Shown one piece after another: positions 46,657 to 57,061 of a stretch of 64,000 nucleotides of DNA. This DNA is from Streptomyces sp. L2 (lineage in GTDB: Bacteria; Actinomycetota; Actinomycetes; Streptomycetales; Streptomycetaceae), in the NCBI RefSeq assembly GCF_004124325.1, contig NZ_QBDT01000001.1, positions 1,798,001-1,862,000 of the forward strand, in the 5' to 3' direction. The position numbers were made by a program, and so were the translations under genes. The first letter of the stretch is position 1. Every line of letters starts with the position of its first letter. The notes under the pieces were generated by a model. That model ran no database searches, was not told the DNA's origin, and was given only the letters and a program-made list of their open reading frames with translations.

Positions 46657-47505
46657 CTAGAACAGGACGCTCATGAACGCGCCGACCTCGCGGAACCCCA
46701 CCCTCAGATAGGTGCGGCGCGCGGGTGTGTTGAAGTCGTTCACGTAGAGGCTCACGATCGGGGCCACGTCGGCGAGGGCGTAGCGCAGCACGGCCGCCAT
46801 GCCGGGGGCCGCGAGGCCCTGACCGCGGTACTCGGGGGCCACCCACACGCCCTGGATCTGGCAGGCCTCGGCCGTGGCCGCGCCGATCTCGGCCTTGAAG
46901 ACGACCTTGCCGTGCTCGTCCAGCCGGGCGAAGGAGCGGCCCGAGCCGACGAGTTCGGCGACCCGGGCCTGGTAGAGCAGCCCGCCGTCCCCGGCCATGG
47001 GCGAGACACCGACCTCCTCGGTGAACATCGCCACGCACGCCGGCATGATCGTCTCCATCTCGTCCTTGCGGATGCGACGGAGGTACGGGTCGGGGGCGAT
47101 GTCGGCGGGCATCCGGTCGGTGACCATCAGCGGCTGCCGGGTGCGGACCTCGCGGGCGGGGCCCCAGCTGGGCTCCAGCAGCCGCCACAGCCGGCTGGTG
47201 GACTCCGCGGGGCCGACGATGGAGGAACACCGCCGGCCCGCGCGGCGCGCCCGGTCCGCGAAGGCGCGTACGGCCCTGGGGGTGGCGCAGATCGGGACCA
47301 GGTTGGCGCCCGCGTAGCACAGGGACGTGAGCATGCCGTCCTCGTACCAGCCCCACATCTCGCCGCCGAGACGCCAGGGGTCGAGACCGGCGACGCGGAC
47401 GCGCGAGGTCACGAAGGCGTTGGCGACGGGCTCGCGGTCGAGGACGGCGAGCGCGGCTTCGAGGTCACTCGGTTCGAGGACCCGTGAGGTGGTCTGGGTC
47501 AACAC
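46657..47505 (-). CDS. GNAT acetyltransferase with DUF4081 N-terminal domain
   Basis: 282-residue protein. The N-terminal half (PVANAFVTSRVRVAGLDPWR, then CSSIVGPAESTSRLW) matches DUF4081. The C-terminal half is a GNAT domain with IQGVWVAPEYRGQGLAAPG and NTPARRTYLRVGF. GTG 47505 follows GAGG. It sits upstream of proS and downstream of ispG in this part of the chromosome. Substrate unknown. Confidence 0.9.
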   Translation of the reverse strand: MLTQTTSRVLEPSDLEAALAVLDREPVANAFVTSRVRVAGLDPWRLGGEMWGWYEDGMLTSLCYAGANLVPICATPRAVRAFADRARRAGRRCSSIVGPAESTSRLWRLLEPSWGPAREVRTRQPLMVTDRMPADIAPDPYLRRIRKDEMETIMPACVAMFTEEVGVSPMAGDGGLLYQARVAELVGSGRSFARLDEHGKVVFKAEIGAATAEACQIQGVWVAPEYRGQGLAAPGMAAVLRYALADVAPIVSLYVNDFNTPARRTYLRVGFREVGAFMSVLF

Positions 47506-47617
47506 GTGCGGGGCCTCACGCTGGGGTTCTGCTGGTTTCCGCACTATAGCTGCGCTGGCTTGGCCGTGCGCCTTTCAGCTCGGGGGGCTTGGGATTCCGG
47601 GCGGGTGCGGGCCGTTT

Positions 47618-47680
47618 GTGGCTGGTCGCGCCCACGCGGCGGAGCCGCATATCAGCACAGCCCCGCGCCCCTTCGGGGCT
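47618..47680. repeat. Dispersed GC-rich extragenic repeat, copy 2
   Basis: Nearly identical to 41541-41597 over its core and followed by CCCCTTCGGGGC hairpin units. It lies in the ispG-GNAT gap, about 6 kb from copy 1. Confidence 0.8.
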
Positions 47681-47718
47681 CGGCCCCCTTCGGGGCGCCG
47701 AGCCCGTGCTGGGGCGCG

Positions 47719-48876
47719 TCAGCCGGCTACCGCTACCGACGGTTCGCCGGAAGGGGTGCCGTCCTTTTCCATCTGCTCGGCCAGCTTCATGGCCTCTTCG
47801 ATGAGGGTCTCCACGATCTTGGACTCGGGGACGGTCTTGATGACCTCGCCCTTGACGAAGATCTGGCCCTTGCCATTGCCGGAGGCGACGCCCAGGTCGG
47901 CCTCGCGGGCCTCACCGGGGCCGTTGACGACACAGCCCATCACCGCGACGCGCAGGGGGACGTCCATGCCGGTAAGGCCCGCGGTGACCTCCTCGGCGAG
48001 CTTGTAGACGTCGACCTGGGCGCGGCCGCAGGAGGGGCAGGAGACGATCTCCAGACCTCGCTGCCGCAGATTCAGCGACTCCAGGATCTGGATGCCGACC
48101 TTGACCTCTTCGACGGGCGGGGCGGAGAGGGAGACGCGGATGGTGTCGCCGATGCCCTGGGAGAGCAGCGCGCCGAAGGCCACCGCGGACTTGATCGTGC
48201 CCTGGAAGGCGGGGCCGGCCTCGGTGACGCCGAGGTGGAGGGGGTAGTCGCACTGCTCGGCGAGCTGGCGGTACGCCTCGATCATCACGACCGGGTCGTT
48301 GTGCTTCACGGAGATCTTGATGTCCCGGAAGTCGTGCTCCTCGAAGAGGGACGCCTCCCACAGCGCCGATTCCACCAGCGCCTCCGGCGTCGCCTTGCCG
48401 TACTTCTCCAGCAGACGGCGGTCCAGGGAACCCGCGTTCACGCCGATGCGGATCGGGGTGCCGTGGTCCTTCGCGGCCCGCGCGATCTCCTTGACCTTGT
48501 CGTCGAACTGCTTGATGTTGCCCGGGTTCACACGGACCGCGGCGCAGCCGGCCTCGATCGCCGCGAACACGTACTTCGGCTGGAAATGGATGTCCGCGAT
48601 CACCGGGATCTGCGACTTGCGGGCGATCGTCGCCAGCGCGTCCGCGTCGTCCTGCGTCGGACACGCCACCCGCACGATCTGGCAGCCCGACGCCGTCAGC
48701 TCCGCGATCTGCTGCAACGTCGCACCCACGTCCGACGTCCGCGTCGTCGTCATCGACTGCACCGACACCGGCGCGTCCCCGCCGACCGCCACGGACCCGA
48801 CCTGGATCCGCCGGCTCTTGCGGCGCTCGGCGAGCTTGGTCGGAACGGACGGCATGCCGAGAGAAATCGCAGTCAT
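47719..48876 (-). CDS. ispG: 4-hydroxy-3-methylbut-2-enyl-diphosphate synthase (IspG/GcpE)
   Basis: Iron-sulfur enzyme of the MEP isoprenoid pathway, converting MEcPP to HMBPP. The 385-residue product has the TIM-barrel domain ([31 protein letters not shown]) and the [4Fe-4S] ligands Cys280, Cys283 ([12 protein letters not shown]) and Cys315 ([11 protein letters not shown]), plus Glu322. It clusters with dxr, another MEP gene, with an S2P-type protease gene between them. Confidence 0.97.
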   Translation of the reverse strand: MTAISLGMPSVPTKLAERRKSRRIQVGSVAVGGDAPVSVQSMTTTRTSDVGATLQQIAELTASGCQIVRVACPTQDDADALATIARKSQIPVIADIHFQPKYVFAAIEAGCAAVRVNPGNIKQFDDKVKEIARAAKDHGTPIRIGVNAGSLDRRLLEKYGKATPEALVESALWEASLFEEHDFRDIKISVKHNDPVVMIEAYRQLAEQCDYPLHLGVTEAGPAFQGTIKSAVAFGALLSQGIGDTIRVSLSAPPVEEVKVGIQILESLNLRQRGLEIVSCPSCGRAQVDVYKLAEEVTAGLTGMDVPLRVAVMGCVVNGPGEAREADLGVASGNGKGQIFVKGEVIKTVPESKIVETLIEEAMKLAEQMEKDGTPSGEPSVAVAG

Positions 48877-49071
48877 CTGCTGTGCAACCCCAAGTCGTGG
48901 ATCAAGGTCCGGTCCCGTGAACGGCGGGCTCCAGCCTCCGAGATTACGTCACCGCCCGGGCCGTCGGCACATTCCGCCCGGCAAACCCACCCAATGGATG
49001 GCGGCCCGGAACCAGCCGTTCCGAGCCGCCGAAAGTGGTGCTGCCAAGTGATGCCGACCCAAGGGCGCGGG

Positions 49072-50376
49072 CTAAGAGATCTTGACCGGGTTCACCACGT
49101 CCGCCACGAGGACGAGGAGGGTGAAGCAGACGAAGATTCCCGCGACCACGTACGCCACCGGCATCAGCTTCGCCACGTCGAACGGACCGGGGTCCGGGCG
49201 GCGCAGCACCCGGGCCAGGTTGCGGCGCAGCGACTCCCACAGGGCGCCGGCGATGTGGCCGCCGTCGAGCGGGAGGAGGGGGAGCATGTTGAAGAGGAAC
49301 AGGGAGAGGTTGAAGCCGGCGAGGACGAAGACGAACATGGCGAGCTGCTGCGAGGCCGGGATGTTCAGCGTGGCGATCTCGCCGGTGACGCGGGCGGCGC
49401 CGACGATGCCCATCGGGGAGTCCGGCTCGCGCGGGCCGTCACCGAAGGCCGCGTCCCACAGGGCCGGGATCTTGCCGGGCAGCGAGACGAGGGAGTCGAC
49501 GGCGTCGCCGACGCGGTCGTCCATCCAGGTCACCGACTCGCCGAAGCTCTGCCGTTCGACGCCGGTCGCGGAGCTGAAGCCGAGGAAGCCGGCCTTGACG
49601 TACTTGCCGGGGACGTAGGTGCCGCTGGAGTCCTTCTCGGCCACCTGGTTCGTGGCGATCTTCGCGTGCAGGGTCTGCTCCTGGCCCTTGCGCTCGACGA
49701 CGATCGCGACGTTCTTGCCGACGCTGTCCCGGATGAGGTCCGACAGCTTGTCCCAGTCCTTGGTGGACTTGCCGTCGAAGGAGACGATTCGGTCGCCGGC
49801 CTTCAGTCCGGCGGCCTGGGCCGGGGAGGCCGGGTCGGACTTCTTGCAGGTGTCGCGGTTCTGGCTCTGCGCGATGACGCAGGGCGAGACCGAGGAGACG
49901 GTGGTCGTCTGCTGCTGGATGCCGAAGCCCATCAGCACGGTGAGGAACAGGCCGACGGCCAGGATCAGGTTCATGAAGGGGCCGGCGAACATGACGATGA
50001 CGCGCTTCCACGGCTTGCGCGTGTAGAACATGCGCGTCTCGTCGCCCTCCTTCAGCTCCTCGAAGGCGGCCGAGCGGGCGTCCTCGATCATGCCGCGCCA
50101 GGGCGAGGTGGAGCGGGCGGAGACCCGGCCGGCGTCGTCGGGCGGGAACATGCCGATCATGCGGATGTAGCCGCCGAGCGGGACCGCCTTGATGCCGTAC
50201 TCGGTGTCGCCCTTGGTGCGCGACCAGATGGTCGGGCCGAAGCCGACCATGTACTGCGGGACGCGGATGCCGAAGAGCTTGGCCGTGGACAGGTGCCCCA
50301 GCTCGTGCCACGCGATCGAGACGAGCAGGCCGACCGCGAAGACCACTATGCCGAGGATGAACATCAAGGTCGTCAT
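49072..50376 (-). CDS. rseP: Site-2 protease family intramembrane metalloprotease (RseP/RIP)
   Basis: 434-residue membrane zinc protease that cleaves substrates such as anti-sigma factors inside the bilayer. The active site is HELGH (His24, Glu25, His28) in the first helix, with the third ligand in [16 protein letters not shown] domain lies between ([15 protein letters not shown]). It overlaps the dxr stop by 4 bases, the conserved actinobacterial dxr-rseP-ispG order. The substrate is not visible here. Confidence 0.93.
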   Translation of the reverse strand: MTTLMFILGIVVFAVGLLVSIAWHELGHLSTAKLFGIRVPQYMVGFGPTIWSRTKGDTEYGIKAVPLGGYIRMIGMFPPDDAGRVSARSTSPWRGMIEDARSAAFEELKEGDETRMFYTRKPWKRVIVMFAGPFMNLILAVGLFLTVLMGFGIQQQTTTVSSVSPCVIAQSQNRDTCKKSDPASPAQAAGLKAGDRIVSFDGKSTKDWDKLSDLIRDSVGKNVAIVVERKGQEQTLHAKIATNQVAEKDSSGTYVPGKYVKAGFLGFSSATGVERQSFGESVTWMDDRVGDAVDSLVSLPGKIPALWDAAFGDGPREPDSPMGIVGAARVTGEIATLNIPASQQLAMFVFVLAGFNLSLFLFNMLPLLPLDGGHIAGALWESLRRNLARVLRRPDPGPFDVAKLMPVAYVVAGIFVCFTLLVLVADVVNPVKIS

Positions 50377-51632
50377 GCACGCGCCTCCGCGGTCTCCGTC
50401 TGGCCGGTCAGTTCACGGGCCCGGGCCCGGGCCCAGGTCTCCGCTTCGAGGACGTCCGACACGGTGAGTGAAGTTCCCGCGACGGGGGTGCCGTGTTCCT
50501 CCACCACCCGGGTGACGGTCTCCATGATGCCGTTGAAGGGCAGGGCGCCGCTGCGGAAGGCCTCGACGCACTCCTCGTTGGCGGCATTGAACACCGCCGG
50601 GGCGGTCCCCGCGAGCCGCCCCACGTGCCGGGCGAGGTTCACCGAGGGGAACGCCTCGTCGTCCAGCGGGAAGAACTCCCACGTGGCGGCCTTGCTCCAG
50701 TCGAAGGCCGGCGCGGCGTCCGGGACGCGCTCGGGCCAGCCCAGGCCGACGGCGATGGGCCCGCGCATGTCGGGCGGTGTCGCCTGGGCGATCGTGGATC
50801 CGTCGGTGAACTCGACCATCGAATGAACATACGACTGCGGGTGCACGACCACCTCAATGCGGTCGAAGGGAATGTCGTAGAGGAGGTGCGCCTCGATGAC
50901 TTCCAGTCCCTTGTTGACCAGGGTCGCGGAGTTGATGGTGATCACCGGGCCCATCGCCCAGGTGGGGTGGGCGAGGGCGTCCTCGACGGTGACGTCTCCC
51001 AGCTCGGCCTTCGTACGGCCGCGGAACGGGCCGCCGGAGGCGGTGACGACGAGCTTGCGGACGTCGGCGCGGGTGCCGGCGGCGAGGGCCTGGAACAGCG
51101 CGGCGTGCTCGGAGTCGACCGGGATGATCTGGCCGGGCTTGGCGAGCGCCTTGACCAGGGGGCCGCCGACGATGAGCGACTCCTTGTTGGCGAGCGCGAG
51201 GGTGCGGCCCGCCTCCAGGGCTGCGAGGGTCGGCGCGAGACCGATGGAGCCGGTGATGCCGTTGAGCACGGTGTGGCAGTCGGAGCCCGCCAGCAGGGTG
51301 GCCGCGTCGGGTCCGGCGAGGATCTCGGGCAGCGGCTCGGCGCCGTAGTGCGCGGTGAGCGCCTCGCGCAGGGCCGGTACGACGTCCTCGCGGGCCACGG
51401 CGACGGTCCGCACCTTGAGGGTGTGGGCCTGCTCGGCGAGGAGGGCGACGCGTCCGCCGTTGGCGGAGAGCGCGGTGACCCGGAAGCGGTCGGGGTGGCG
51501 CCGTACGAGGTCGATGGCCTGGGTGCCGATGGACCCGGTGGAGCCGAGGATCACCACGTCCTTGGGGCCGTCGCCGGCGCCGGGATCGAAGACGAGGTGC
51601 GGGTCCGCGAGTGGGGCTGGGCTGTCGCTCAT
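50373..51632 (-). CDS. dxr: 1-deoxy-D-xylulose-5-phosphate reductoisomerase
   Basis: First committed enzyme of the MEP pathway (DXP to MEP, NADPH dependent). The 419-residue product has the nucleotide-binding [17 protein letters not shown], the active-site region [15 protein letters not shown] and [10 protein letters not shown], and the C-terminal [11 protein letters not shown]. It starts at ATG 51632. Confidence 0.97.
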   Translation of the reverse strand: MSDSPAPLADPHLVFDPGAGDGPKDVVILGSTGSIGTQAIDLVRRHPDRFRVTALSANGGRVALLAEQAHTLKVRTVAVAREDVVPALREALTAHYGAEPLPEILAGPDAATLLAGSDCHTVLNGITGSIGLAPTLAALEAGRTLALANKESLIVGGPLVKALAKPGQIIPVDSEHAALFQALAAGTRADVRKLVVTASGGPFRGRTKAELGDVTVEDALAHPTWAMGPVITINSATLVNKGLEVIEAHLLYDIPFDRIEVVVHPQSYVHSMVEFTDGSTIAQATPPDMRGPIAVGLGWPERVPDAAPAFDWSKAATWEFFPLDDEAFPSVNLARHVGRLAGTAPAVFNAANEECVEAFRSGALPFNGIMETVTRVVEEHGTPVAGTSLTVSDVLEAETWARARARELTGQTETAEARA

Positions 51633-51742
51633 CCCCCCATTGTGGCCGCTGCCGGCGCCCGCGCGGGCAGCGCGTCCCCCGAGCGGGCGCGTCGGCGGCT
51701 TTCACGGCCTTATGTGGGGAATGTCCCGACGTGCAGACGGCG

Positions 51743-53680
51743 TCAGCCGCCGAACGGCCGCCGTACGTTCTCCCGCTCGCTCGGGCCGGGGGTGGCGTCG
51801 GCGATCCACGCGCCGTCCGTCGAGGGGTCGATGATCCCTTCCTCCAGCCACTCGTAGGCGCCGCCGAGGACGCCCTTGACCACCGTGCGGTCCAGGTCGT
51901 CGGTGTTGGTCCACAGCCGGTTGAAGAGTTCCTCGACGCGGATGCGGGCCTGGCGGCAGAAGGCGTCGGCGAGTTGATAGGCCTCGCGGCCGTGGTCGCC
52001 TTCGGCACGCAGCCGTTCGGCGCGCACGCAGGCGGCGCTCATCGCGAACAGTTCGGCGCCGATGTCGACGATCCGTCCGAGGAAGCCCTGCTTGGTCTCC
52101 ATCCGGCCCTGCCAGCGGGACATGGCGTAGAAGGTGGACCGGGCGAGTTTGCGGGCGTGCCGCTCGACGTAGCGGAGGTGGCCGGAGAGGTCGACCTCCC
52201 GTTTGAACTCGCCGTAGGCGGTGGGGAGCTGGCCGGGGCCGGCGACGAGTTTCGGCAGCCACTTGGCGTAGAAGACGCCGGCGCCCGCGCCCGCCTTCGC
52301 CTTGTCGGACAGGGACTTGTCGGGGTCGATGAGGTCGCCGGCGACGGAGAGGTGGGCGTCGACGGCCTCGCGGGCGATGAGGAGGTGCATGATCTCGGTG
52401 GAGCCCTCGAAGATCCGGTTGATGCGCAGGTCCCGCAGGATCTGCTCGGCGGGCACCCCGCGTTCGCCGCGCGCGCGGAGCGACTCGGCGGTCTCGTAGC
52501 CGCGCCCGCCGCGGATCTGGACGAGTTCGTCGGCCATCAGCCAGGCCATCTCGGAGCCGTACAGCTTGGCGAGGGCGGCCTCGATGCGGATGTCGTTGCG
52601 GTCCTCGTCGGCCATCTGGGACGACAGGTCGAGGACGGCCTCCAGGGCGAAGGTGGTCGCGGCGATGAAGGAGATCTTGGCGCCGACGGCTTCGTGCAGC
52701 GCGACCGGCTTGCCCCACTGCTCGCGTTCGGCGGCCCACTGGCGGGCGATCTTCAGGCACCACTTGCCGGCGCCGGCGCACATCGCGGGCAGGGAGAGGC
52801 GTCCGGTGTTGAGGGTGGTGAGGGCGATCTTCAGGCCGGCGCCCTCGGGGCCGATGCGGTGGGCGGCTGGCACCCGGACCTGGTGGAAGCGGGTGACGCC
52901 GTTCTCGATGCCGCGCAGGCCCATGAAGGCGTTGCGGTTCTCGACGGTGATGCCCTCGGACGCGGCCTCGACGACGAAGGCGGTGATGCCGCCCTTGTGC
53001 CCCTCGGACTTCGGCACGCGCGCCATGACGACGAGCAGGTCGGCGACCACCCCGTTGGTGGTCCAGAGTTTCACCCCGTCGAGGACGTAGTCGTCGCCGT
53101 CGGGCACCGCGCTGGTGGCGAGGCGGGCCGGGTCGGAGCCGACGTCGGGCTCGGTGAGCAGGAAGGCGGAGATGTCGGTGCGGGCGCAGCGGGGCAGGAA
53201 GGCGTCCTTCTGCTCCTGGGTGCCGAACATCTTGAGCGGCTGGGGCACGCCGATGGACTGGTGGGCGGAGAGCAGCGCGCCGACGGCGGGGCTGACGGAG
53301 CCGACGAGGGCGAGGGCCTTGTTGTAGTAGAGCTGGGTGAGGCCGAGACCGCCGTACTTGGGGTCGATCTTCATGCCGAGGGCCCCGAGCTCCTTCAGGC
53401 CCGCGACGACCTCGTCGGGGATGCGGGCCTCGCGCTCGATGCGGGCGGGGTCGATCGTGCTCTCGCAGAAGTCGCGCAGCCGGGCGAGGAACTCCTCGCC
53501 GCGCCGTACGGCCTCGTCGTCCGGGAGGGGGTGGGGGTGGATGAGGTCGAGCCGGAAGCGTCCGAGGAACAGTTCCTTGGCGAAGCTGGGCTTGCGCCAG
53601 TCCTGTTCCCGGGCGGCCTCCGCCACCTGGCGTGCCTCGCGTTCGGTGACGGTGGTGCGTTGGGTGGTGGGGGCGGACAT
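51743..53680 (-). CDS. Large acyl-CoA dehydrogenase family protein
   Basis: 645-residue FAD-dependent acyl-CoA dehydrogenase, longer than the usual 380-400. It has FLLTEPDVGSDPARLATSA (flavin and substrate region), KLWTTNGVVADLLVVMA, VPAAHRIGPEGAGLKIALTT and IRGGRGYETAESL. The extra C-terminal 200 residues are helical, as in VLCAD/FadE-like members. ATG 53680 follows GAGGTGAG. It likely acts in fatty-acid or branched-chain oxidation; the substrate is unknown. Confidence 0.93.
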   Translation of the reverse strand: MSAPTTQRTTVTEREARQVAEAAREQDWRKPSFAKELFLGRFRLDLIHPHPLPDDEAVRRGEEFLARLRDFCESTIDPARIEREARIPDEVVAGLKELGALGMKIDPKYGGLGLTQLYYNKALALVGSVSPAVGALLSAHQSIGVPQPLKMFGTQEQKDAFLPRCARTDISAFLLTEPDVGSDPARLATSAVPDGDDYVLDGVKLWTTNGVVADLLVVMARVPKSEGHKGGITAFVVEAASEGITVENRNAFMGLRGIENGVTRFHQVRVPAAHRIGPEGAGLKIALTTLNTGRLSLPAMCAGAGKWCLKIARQWAAEREQWGKPVALHEAVGAKISFIAATTFALEAVLDLSSQMADEDRNDIRIEAALAKLYGSEMAWLMADELVQIRGGRGYETAESLRARGERGVPAEQILRDLRINRIFEGSTEIMHLLIAREAVDAHLSVAGDLIDPDKSLSDKAKAGAGAGVFYAKWLPKLVAGPGQLPTAYGEFKREVDLSGHLRYVERHARKLARSTFYAMSRWQGRMETKQGFLGRIVDIGAELFAMSAACVRAERLRAEGDHGREAYQLADAFCRQARIRVEELFNRLWTNTDDLDRTVVKGVLGGAYEWLEEGIIDPSTDGAWIADATPGPSERENVRRPFGG

Positions 53681-53802
53681 GAGGCTCACCTCGCCGCGAA
53701 GAGGGACGATGGGTACCGGTCGTCACCGACCAGTTGCTACTGGATCGTTGGTACCCGAATCGGCGGGGCCTCACCACCCCTCGCGCGTCCGATCGGCCGA
53801 TT

Positions 53803-53888
53803 AGGGCCTGTCCGGCGGATCAGGTCGCAGGAGATCGGCGGGACCTCATCAGCCCCGCGTCCGCGGCATGATCCGCCGGACAGGCCCT
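53803..53888. mobile_element. MITE-like element with perfect 20-bp terminal inverted repeats
   Basis: The arms 53803-53822 and 53869-53888 are exact inverted complements (AGGGCCTGTCCGGCGGATCA outward). The 46-base interior has no coding capacity. A TTA precedes the left arm. Length and perfect ends fit a miniature inverted-repeat element mobilised by an absent transposase; a very large hairpin terminator is the alternative. Confidence 0.6.
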
Positions 53889-53905
53889 GGGTCCCTCTGG
53901 ACGGC

Positions 53906-53943
53906 GAGGGACCCGGCACCAGATGCGCGGTGCCGGGTCCCTC
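53906..53943 (-). terminator. Terminator of the sedolisin gene
   Basis: A perfect 15-bp stem (53906-53920 with 53929-53943) and an 8-base loop lie 42 bases beyond the S53 protease stop. Confidence 0.8.
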
Positions 53944-53985
53944 GTGTGGTGCAGTGTGTGGCGCTGTCAGGCCGTGGCCCGGGCG

Positions 53986-55356
53986 TCAGCCGTGGCGGGC
54001 GGCCTTCGCCAGGGCCGGGACGAAGCGGAGGGCGTCGAGGGTGCCGACGCCGGTCGCCATGTCGTAGCCGTTGACGGCCTTGTAGCCCTTGACGCCCTCG
54101 TAGCTGTTGTCCGTGCCGTCCTTGACGTCGACGATGCCCCGGTCCTTGTGCTTGAGGAGCTTGTAGAGGGCCTCGTGGATGTCGCCCACGCGGTGGCCGG
54201 CGGCCTGGTCGGCGAGGGCGACGATGCCCGAGAAGAGCGGGGCGGCCTCGCTGGTGCCGCCGGAGACGCCCCAGCCGACGGAGGTCGGGTCGTAGCTGGA
54301 GTACGCCCAGGCGCCGCCGTTGACCGCGGCGGCCATGGAGATGTCCGGGGTGCCGCGGCGGCTGCCGACGGTCTTCTTCACGCCGTTCTGGTACGAGGGG
54401 CGGGTGAAGACGTGGGACTGGCCGCCGCCGCCCGCGCCGTAGTCGTTGTAGACGCTGTCCGGCTTGACGCGCTGGCCCTTGTCGTTCAGGTGGAGCTGGG
54501 TGCCGCCGATGGAGGTGACCAGCGGGTCGGAGGAGGGCCAGGAGTTGACGCGCTTCTTGTAGTAGCCCTTGCCGTCCGCGGTGCTGTCGGTGGCGCCGCC
54601 GTCACCGGAGGAGGCGAGCACGGTCACGTGCTTGCGCCGGGCGTCCTCGAAGGCGTACCGCAGCTTCTTGATGCTGGTGAAGTCGCCCCGGGCGAAGCCG
54701 GGGAAGGTGTTCTCGGTGGCGCCGAAGCTCTGGCTGATGACGTCGCCGACGCCGTGGTCGATCAGGTACTTCTCGGCGGACATCATCTCCGGCAGGCCGG
54801 TGGTGCCCTCGGTCTCCGCGACCGCCGTCTCCACCAGGACGATCTTCGCGCCCGGCGCGACGGCGTGCGCCATCTCGACGTCGAGGCTGGTCTCGCCCGC
54901 CCAGCCGGTCATGTCGGAGTTCTTGGGGTCGAACTTGGGCACGTGGCCCCACTTCACGACCTTGACCTTGGTGTGGGGCAGCCCGAACTGCTTGCTGTAG
55001 ACGTCCAGGTCGTGCTGGACGGTCGGGGACCCGAAGGAGTCGACGATGACGATCGTCCGGCCCTTGCCGGTGACGCCCTTCTTGTACAGCGGGTTCAGGT
55101 GGTAGGCGGTGCGGTACTGCAGCGGGTTGTAGCAGTTGATGTGCCACTTGGACTGGCACTGGCCGATGGGCAGCGGGCTGGTCGCGCCCCGGACCAGGGT
55201 GTGCCCCGCGACGGCCGGGGCCGCGAAGGTGTGCGGCACGGCGGAGGGCGCGGCGCTGGTGGCGCCGGCCTGGGAGGTGACCGCCAGTGCGGCGGCGACG
55301 AGCGCGACGGTGGCGGCGGACGCCGCGACGCCGCGCCCGGGACGGGCTATCTGCAT
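53986..55356 (-). CDS. Secreted S53 (sedolisin/kumamolisin-type) serine protease
   Basis: 456-residue exported acid-type protease. It has a signal peptide (AATVALVAAALAVTSQAGA), a short pro-region and the catalytic domain with Glu155 and Asp159 (GETSLDVEMAHA), Asp252 (SSGDGG) and Ser369 (VSGGTSEAAP), the sedolisin tetrad. A calcium-site-like region (GYDMATGVGTLDAL) is at the C-terminus. The pro-domain is short compared with kumamolisin (about 190 residues), so activation may differ. ATG 55356 follows AGGGGAAC. Confidence 0.9.
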   Translation of the reverse strand: MQIARPGRGVAASAATVALVAAALAVTSQAGATSAAPSAVPHTFAAPAVAGHTLVRGATSPLPIGQCQSKWHINCYNPLQYRTAYHLNPLYKKGVTGKGRTIVIVDSFGSPTVQHDLDVYSKQFGLPHTKVKVVKWGHVPKFDPKNSDMTGWAGETSLDVEMAHAVAPGAKIVLVETAVAETEGTTGLPEMMSAEKYLIDHGVGDVISQSFGATENTFPGFARGDFTSIKKLRYAFEDARRKHVTVLASSGDGGATDSTADGKGYYKKRVNSWPSSDPLVTSIGGTQLHLNDKGQRVKPDSVYNDYGAGGGGQSHVFTRPSYQNGVKKTVGSRRGTPDISMAAAVNGGAWAYSSYDPTSVGWGVSGGTSEAAPLFSGIVALADQAAGHRVGDIHEALYKLLKHKDRGIVDVKDGTDNSYEGVKGYKAVNGYDMATGVGTLDALRFVPALAKAARHG

Positions 55357-55547
55357 GTGTTCCCCTGAGTGATACCGAGACGTCCTCATCAGGACGTGGT
55401 GGTCAGGCGCATCACATCGGGTGAGTCATGGACAGGACAAGACCCGGAGTACGGATCTTGAACCGCCGATGCCGAATCCTTTACCGGGGAGCAGGAAAGC
55501 GACGGGAGAGCGAACCGGAAAGCGACCGGGAAAGGCGTGTGAACGGC

Positions 55548-55586
55548 GGACGGCCGCAGCCCCCGCACAGTGGGCTGCGGCCGTCC
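55548..55586. terminator. Hairpin between aldehyde dehydrogenase and sedolisin genes
   Basis: A perfect 15-bp stem (55548-55562 with 55572-55586) is followed on the plus strand by GGTTTTT. It lies beyond the minus-strand aldehyde dehydrogenase stop. Confidence 0.75.
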
Positions 55587-55612
55587 GGTTTTTCCGACCT
55601 GTCCGTGGCAGG

Positions 55613-57061
55613 TCAGAGCGCGAGACCGGTGAGGACCAGCACGCGCTCGTATGTGTAGTCGTCCATCGCGAACTTCACGCCCTCGCGGCCCACGCCGGAC
55701 TGCTTGGCGCCGCCGTACGGCATCTGGTCGGCGCGGTAGGACGGGACGTCGCCGACGACGACGCCGCCGACCTCCAGGGCGCGGTGGGCGCGGAAGGCGG
55801 ACTGCACGTCGTGGGTGAACACGCCAGCCTGCAGGCCGTACTTGGAGTCGTTGACCGCGGCGAACGCCTCGGCCTCGCCCGTCACCTTCTGCACGGTGAG
55901 GACGGGGCCGAAGACCTCCTCGCAGGACAGCGTCGCGTCCGCCGGTACGCCGGTGAGGACGGTCGGCGCGTAGGCGGCGCCGTCCCGCCTGCCCCCGGTG
56001 AGCAGCTCGGCGCCCGCGGCGACGGCCTCGTCCACCCAGGACTCCACCCGCTTGGCGGCGTCCTCGCTGACCAGCGGGCCGACGTCGGTCGCGTCGTCGG
56101 CGGGGTCACCGGTGCCCTGGGCCTCGACGGCGGCGACGATGCGCGGCAGCAGGCGGTCGTACACCGAGGCGTCGGCGATGACCCGCTGCACGGAGATGCA
56201 GGACTGGCCGCCCTGGTAGTTGGAGAACGTCGCGATGCGCTGCGCGGCCCAGTCCAGGTCGGCGTCGCTCGCGTAGTCGGCGAGGACTACGGCCGCGCCG
56301 TTGCCGCCCAGCTCCAGGGTGCAGTGCTTGCGCGGCACCGAGTCCATGATCGCGTAGCCGACCTTCTCGGAGCCGGTGAAGGAGATGACCGGCAGGCGCT
56401 CGTCCTGGACCAGGGCGGGCATCCTGTCGTTGGTGACCGGCAGGATCGACCAGGAGCCGGCCGGCAGGCCCTCGGTCTCGGCGAGCAGGTCGCCGAGGAT
56501 CAGGCCGGACAGCGGGGTGGCCGGGGCCGGCTTGAGGATGATCGGCACGCCGGCGGCGATCGCGGGGGCGATCTTGTGGGCGCACAGGTTCAGCGGGAAG
56601 TTGAAGGGCGCGATGCCGAGGACGACGCCCTTGGGGAAGCGGCGGGTGAGGGCGAGGCGGCCCTGGCCGCCGGCGTCGGTGTCGAGCCGCTGGGCCTCGC
56701 CGCCGTTGAACCGGCGGGCCTCCTCGGCGGCGAACCGGAACACGGAGACCGCGCGGCCGACCTCGCCGCGGGCCCACTTGATCGGCTTGCCGTTCTCGGC
56801 GGAGATCAGCTGGGCCAGTTCCTCGGCGCGCTCGGCGATGCGCTTGCTGACGTGGTCGAGGGCGGCGGCGCGCACGTGGGCCGGGGTGGCGGCGAAGTCC
56901 TCGCGGACGGCGTGGGCGGCGGCGACGGCCTCTTCGACCTGGGCGTCGGTCGGGACGCTGACCGTGCCGACGAGGCGGCCGTCCCACGGGGAGGTGACGT
57001 CGAAGGTGGCCTCGCCGGTGGCCTGGCGGCCGGCGAGCCAGAAGGCGTGGGTGGAAGTCAT
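55613..57061 (-). CDS. NAD(P)-dependent aldehyde dehydrogenase
   Basis: 482-residue aldehyde dehydrogenase with Asn154 (APFNFPLNL), Lys177 (ILKPAPATP), Glu250 (TLELGGNGA) and the nucleophile Cys288 (YQGGQSCISVQRV). Family members oxidise small aldehydes to acids. The nearby PucR regulator and gabT suggest succinic-semialdehyde or aminobutyraldehyde as substrate, an inference from context only. Confidence 0.93.
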   Translation of the reverse strand: MTSTHAFWLAGRQATGEATFDVTSPWDGRLVGTVSVPTDAQVEEAVAAAHAVREDFAATPAHVRAAALDHVSKRIAERAEELAQLISAENGKPIKWARGEVGRAVSVFRFAAEEARRFNGGEAQRLDTDAGGQGRLALTRRFPKGVVLGIAPFNFPLNLCAHKIAPAIAAGVPIILKPAPATPLSGLILGDLLAETEGLPAGSWSILPVTNDRMPALVQDERLPVISFTGSEKVGYAIMDSVPRKHCTLELGGNGAAVVLADYASDADLDWAAQRIATFSNYQGGQSCISVQRVIADASVYDRLLPRIVAAVEAQGTGDPADDATDVGPLVSEDAAKRVESWVDEAVAAGAELLTGGRRDGAAYAPTVLTGVPADATLSCEEVFGPVLTVQKVTGEAEAFAAVNDSKYGLQAGVFTHDVQSAFRAHRALEVGGVVVGDVPSYRADQMPYGGAKQSGVGREGVKFAMDDYTYERVLVLTGLAL

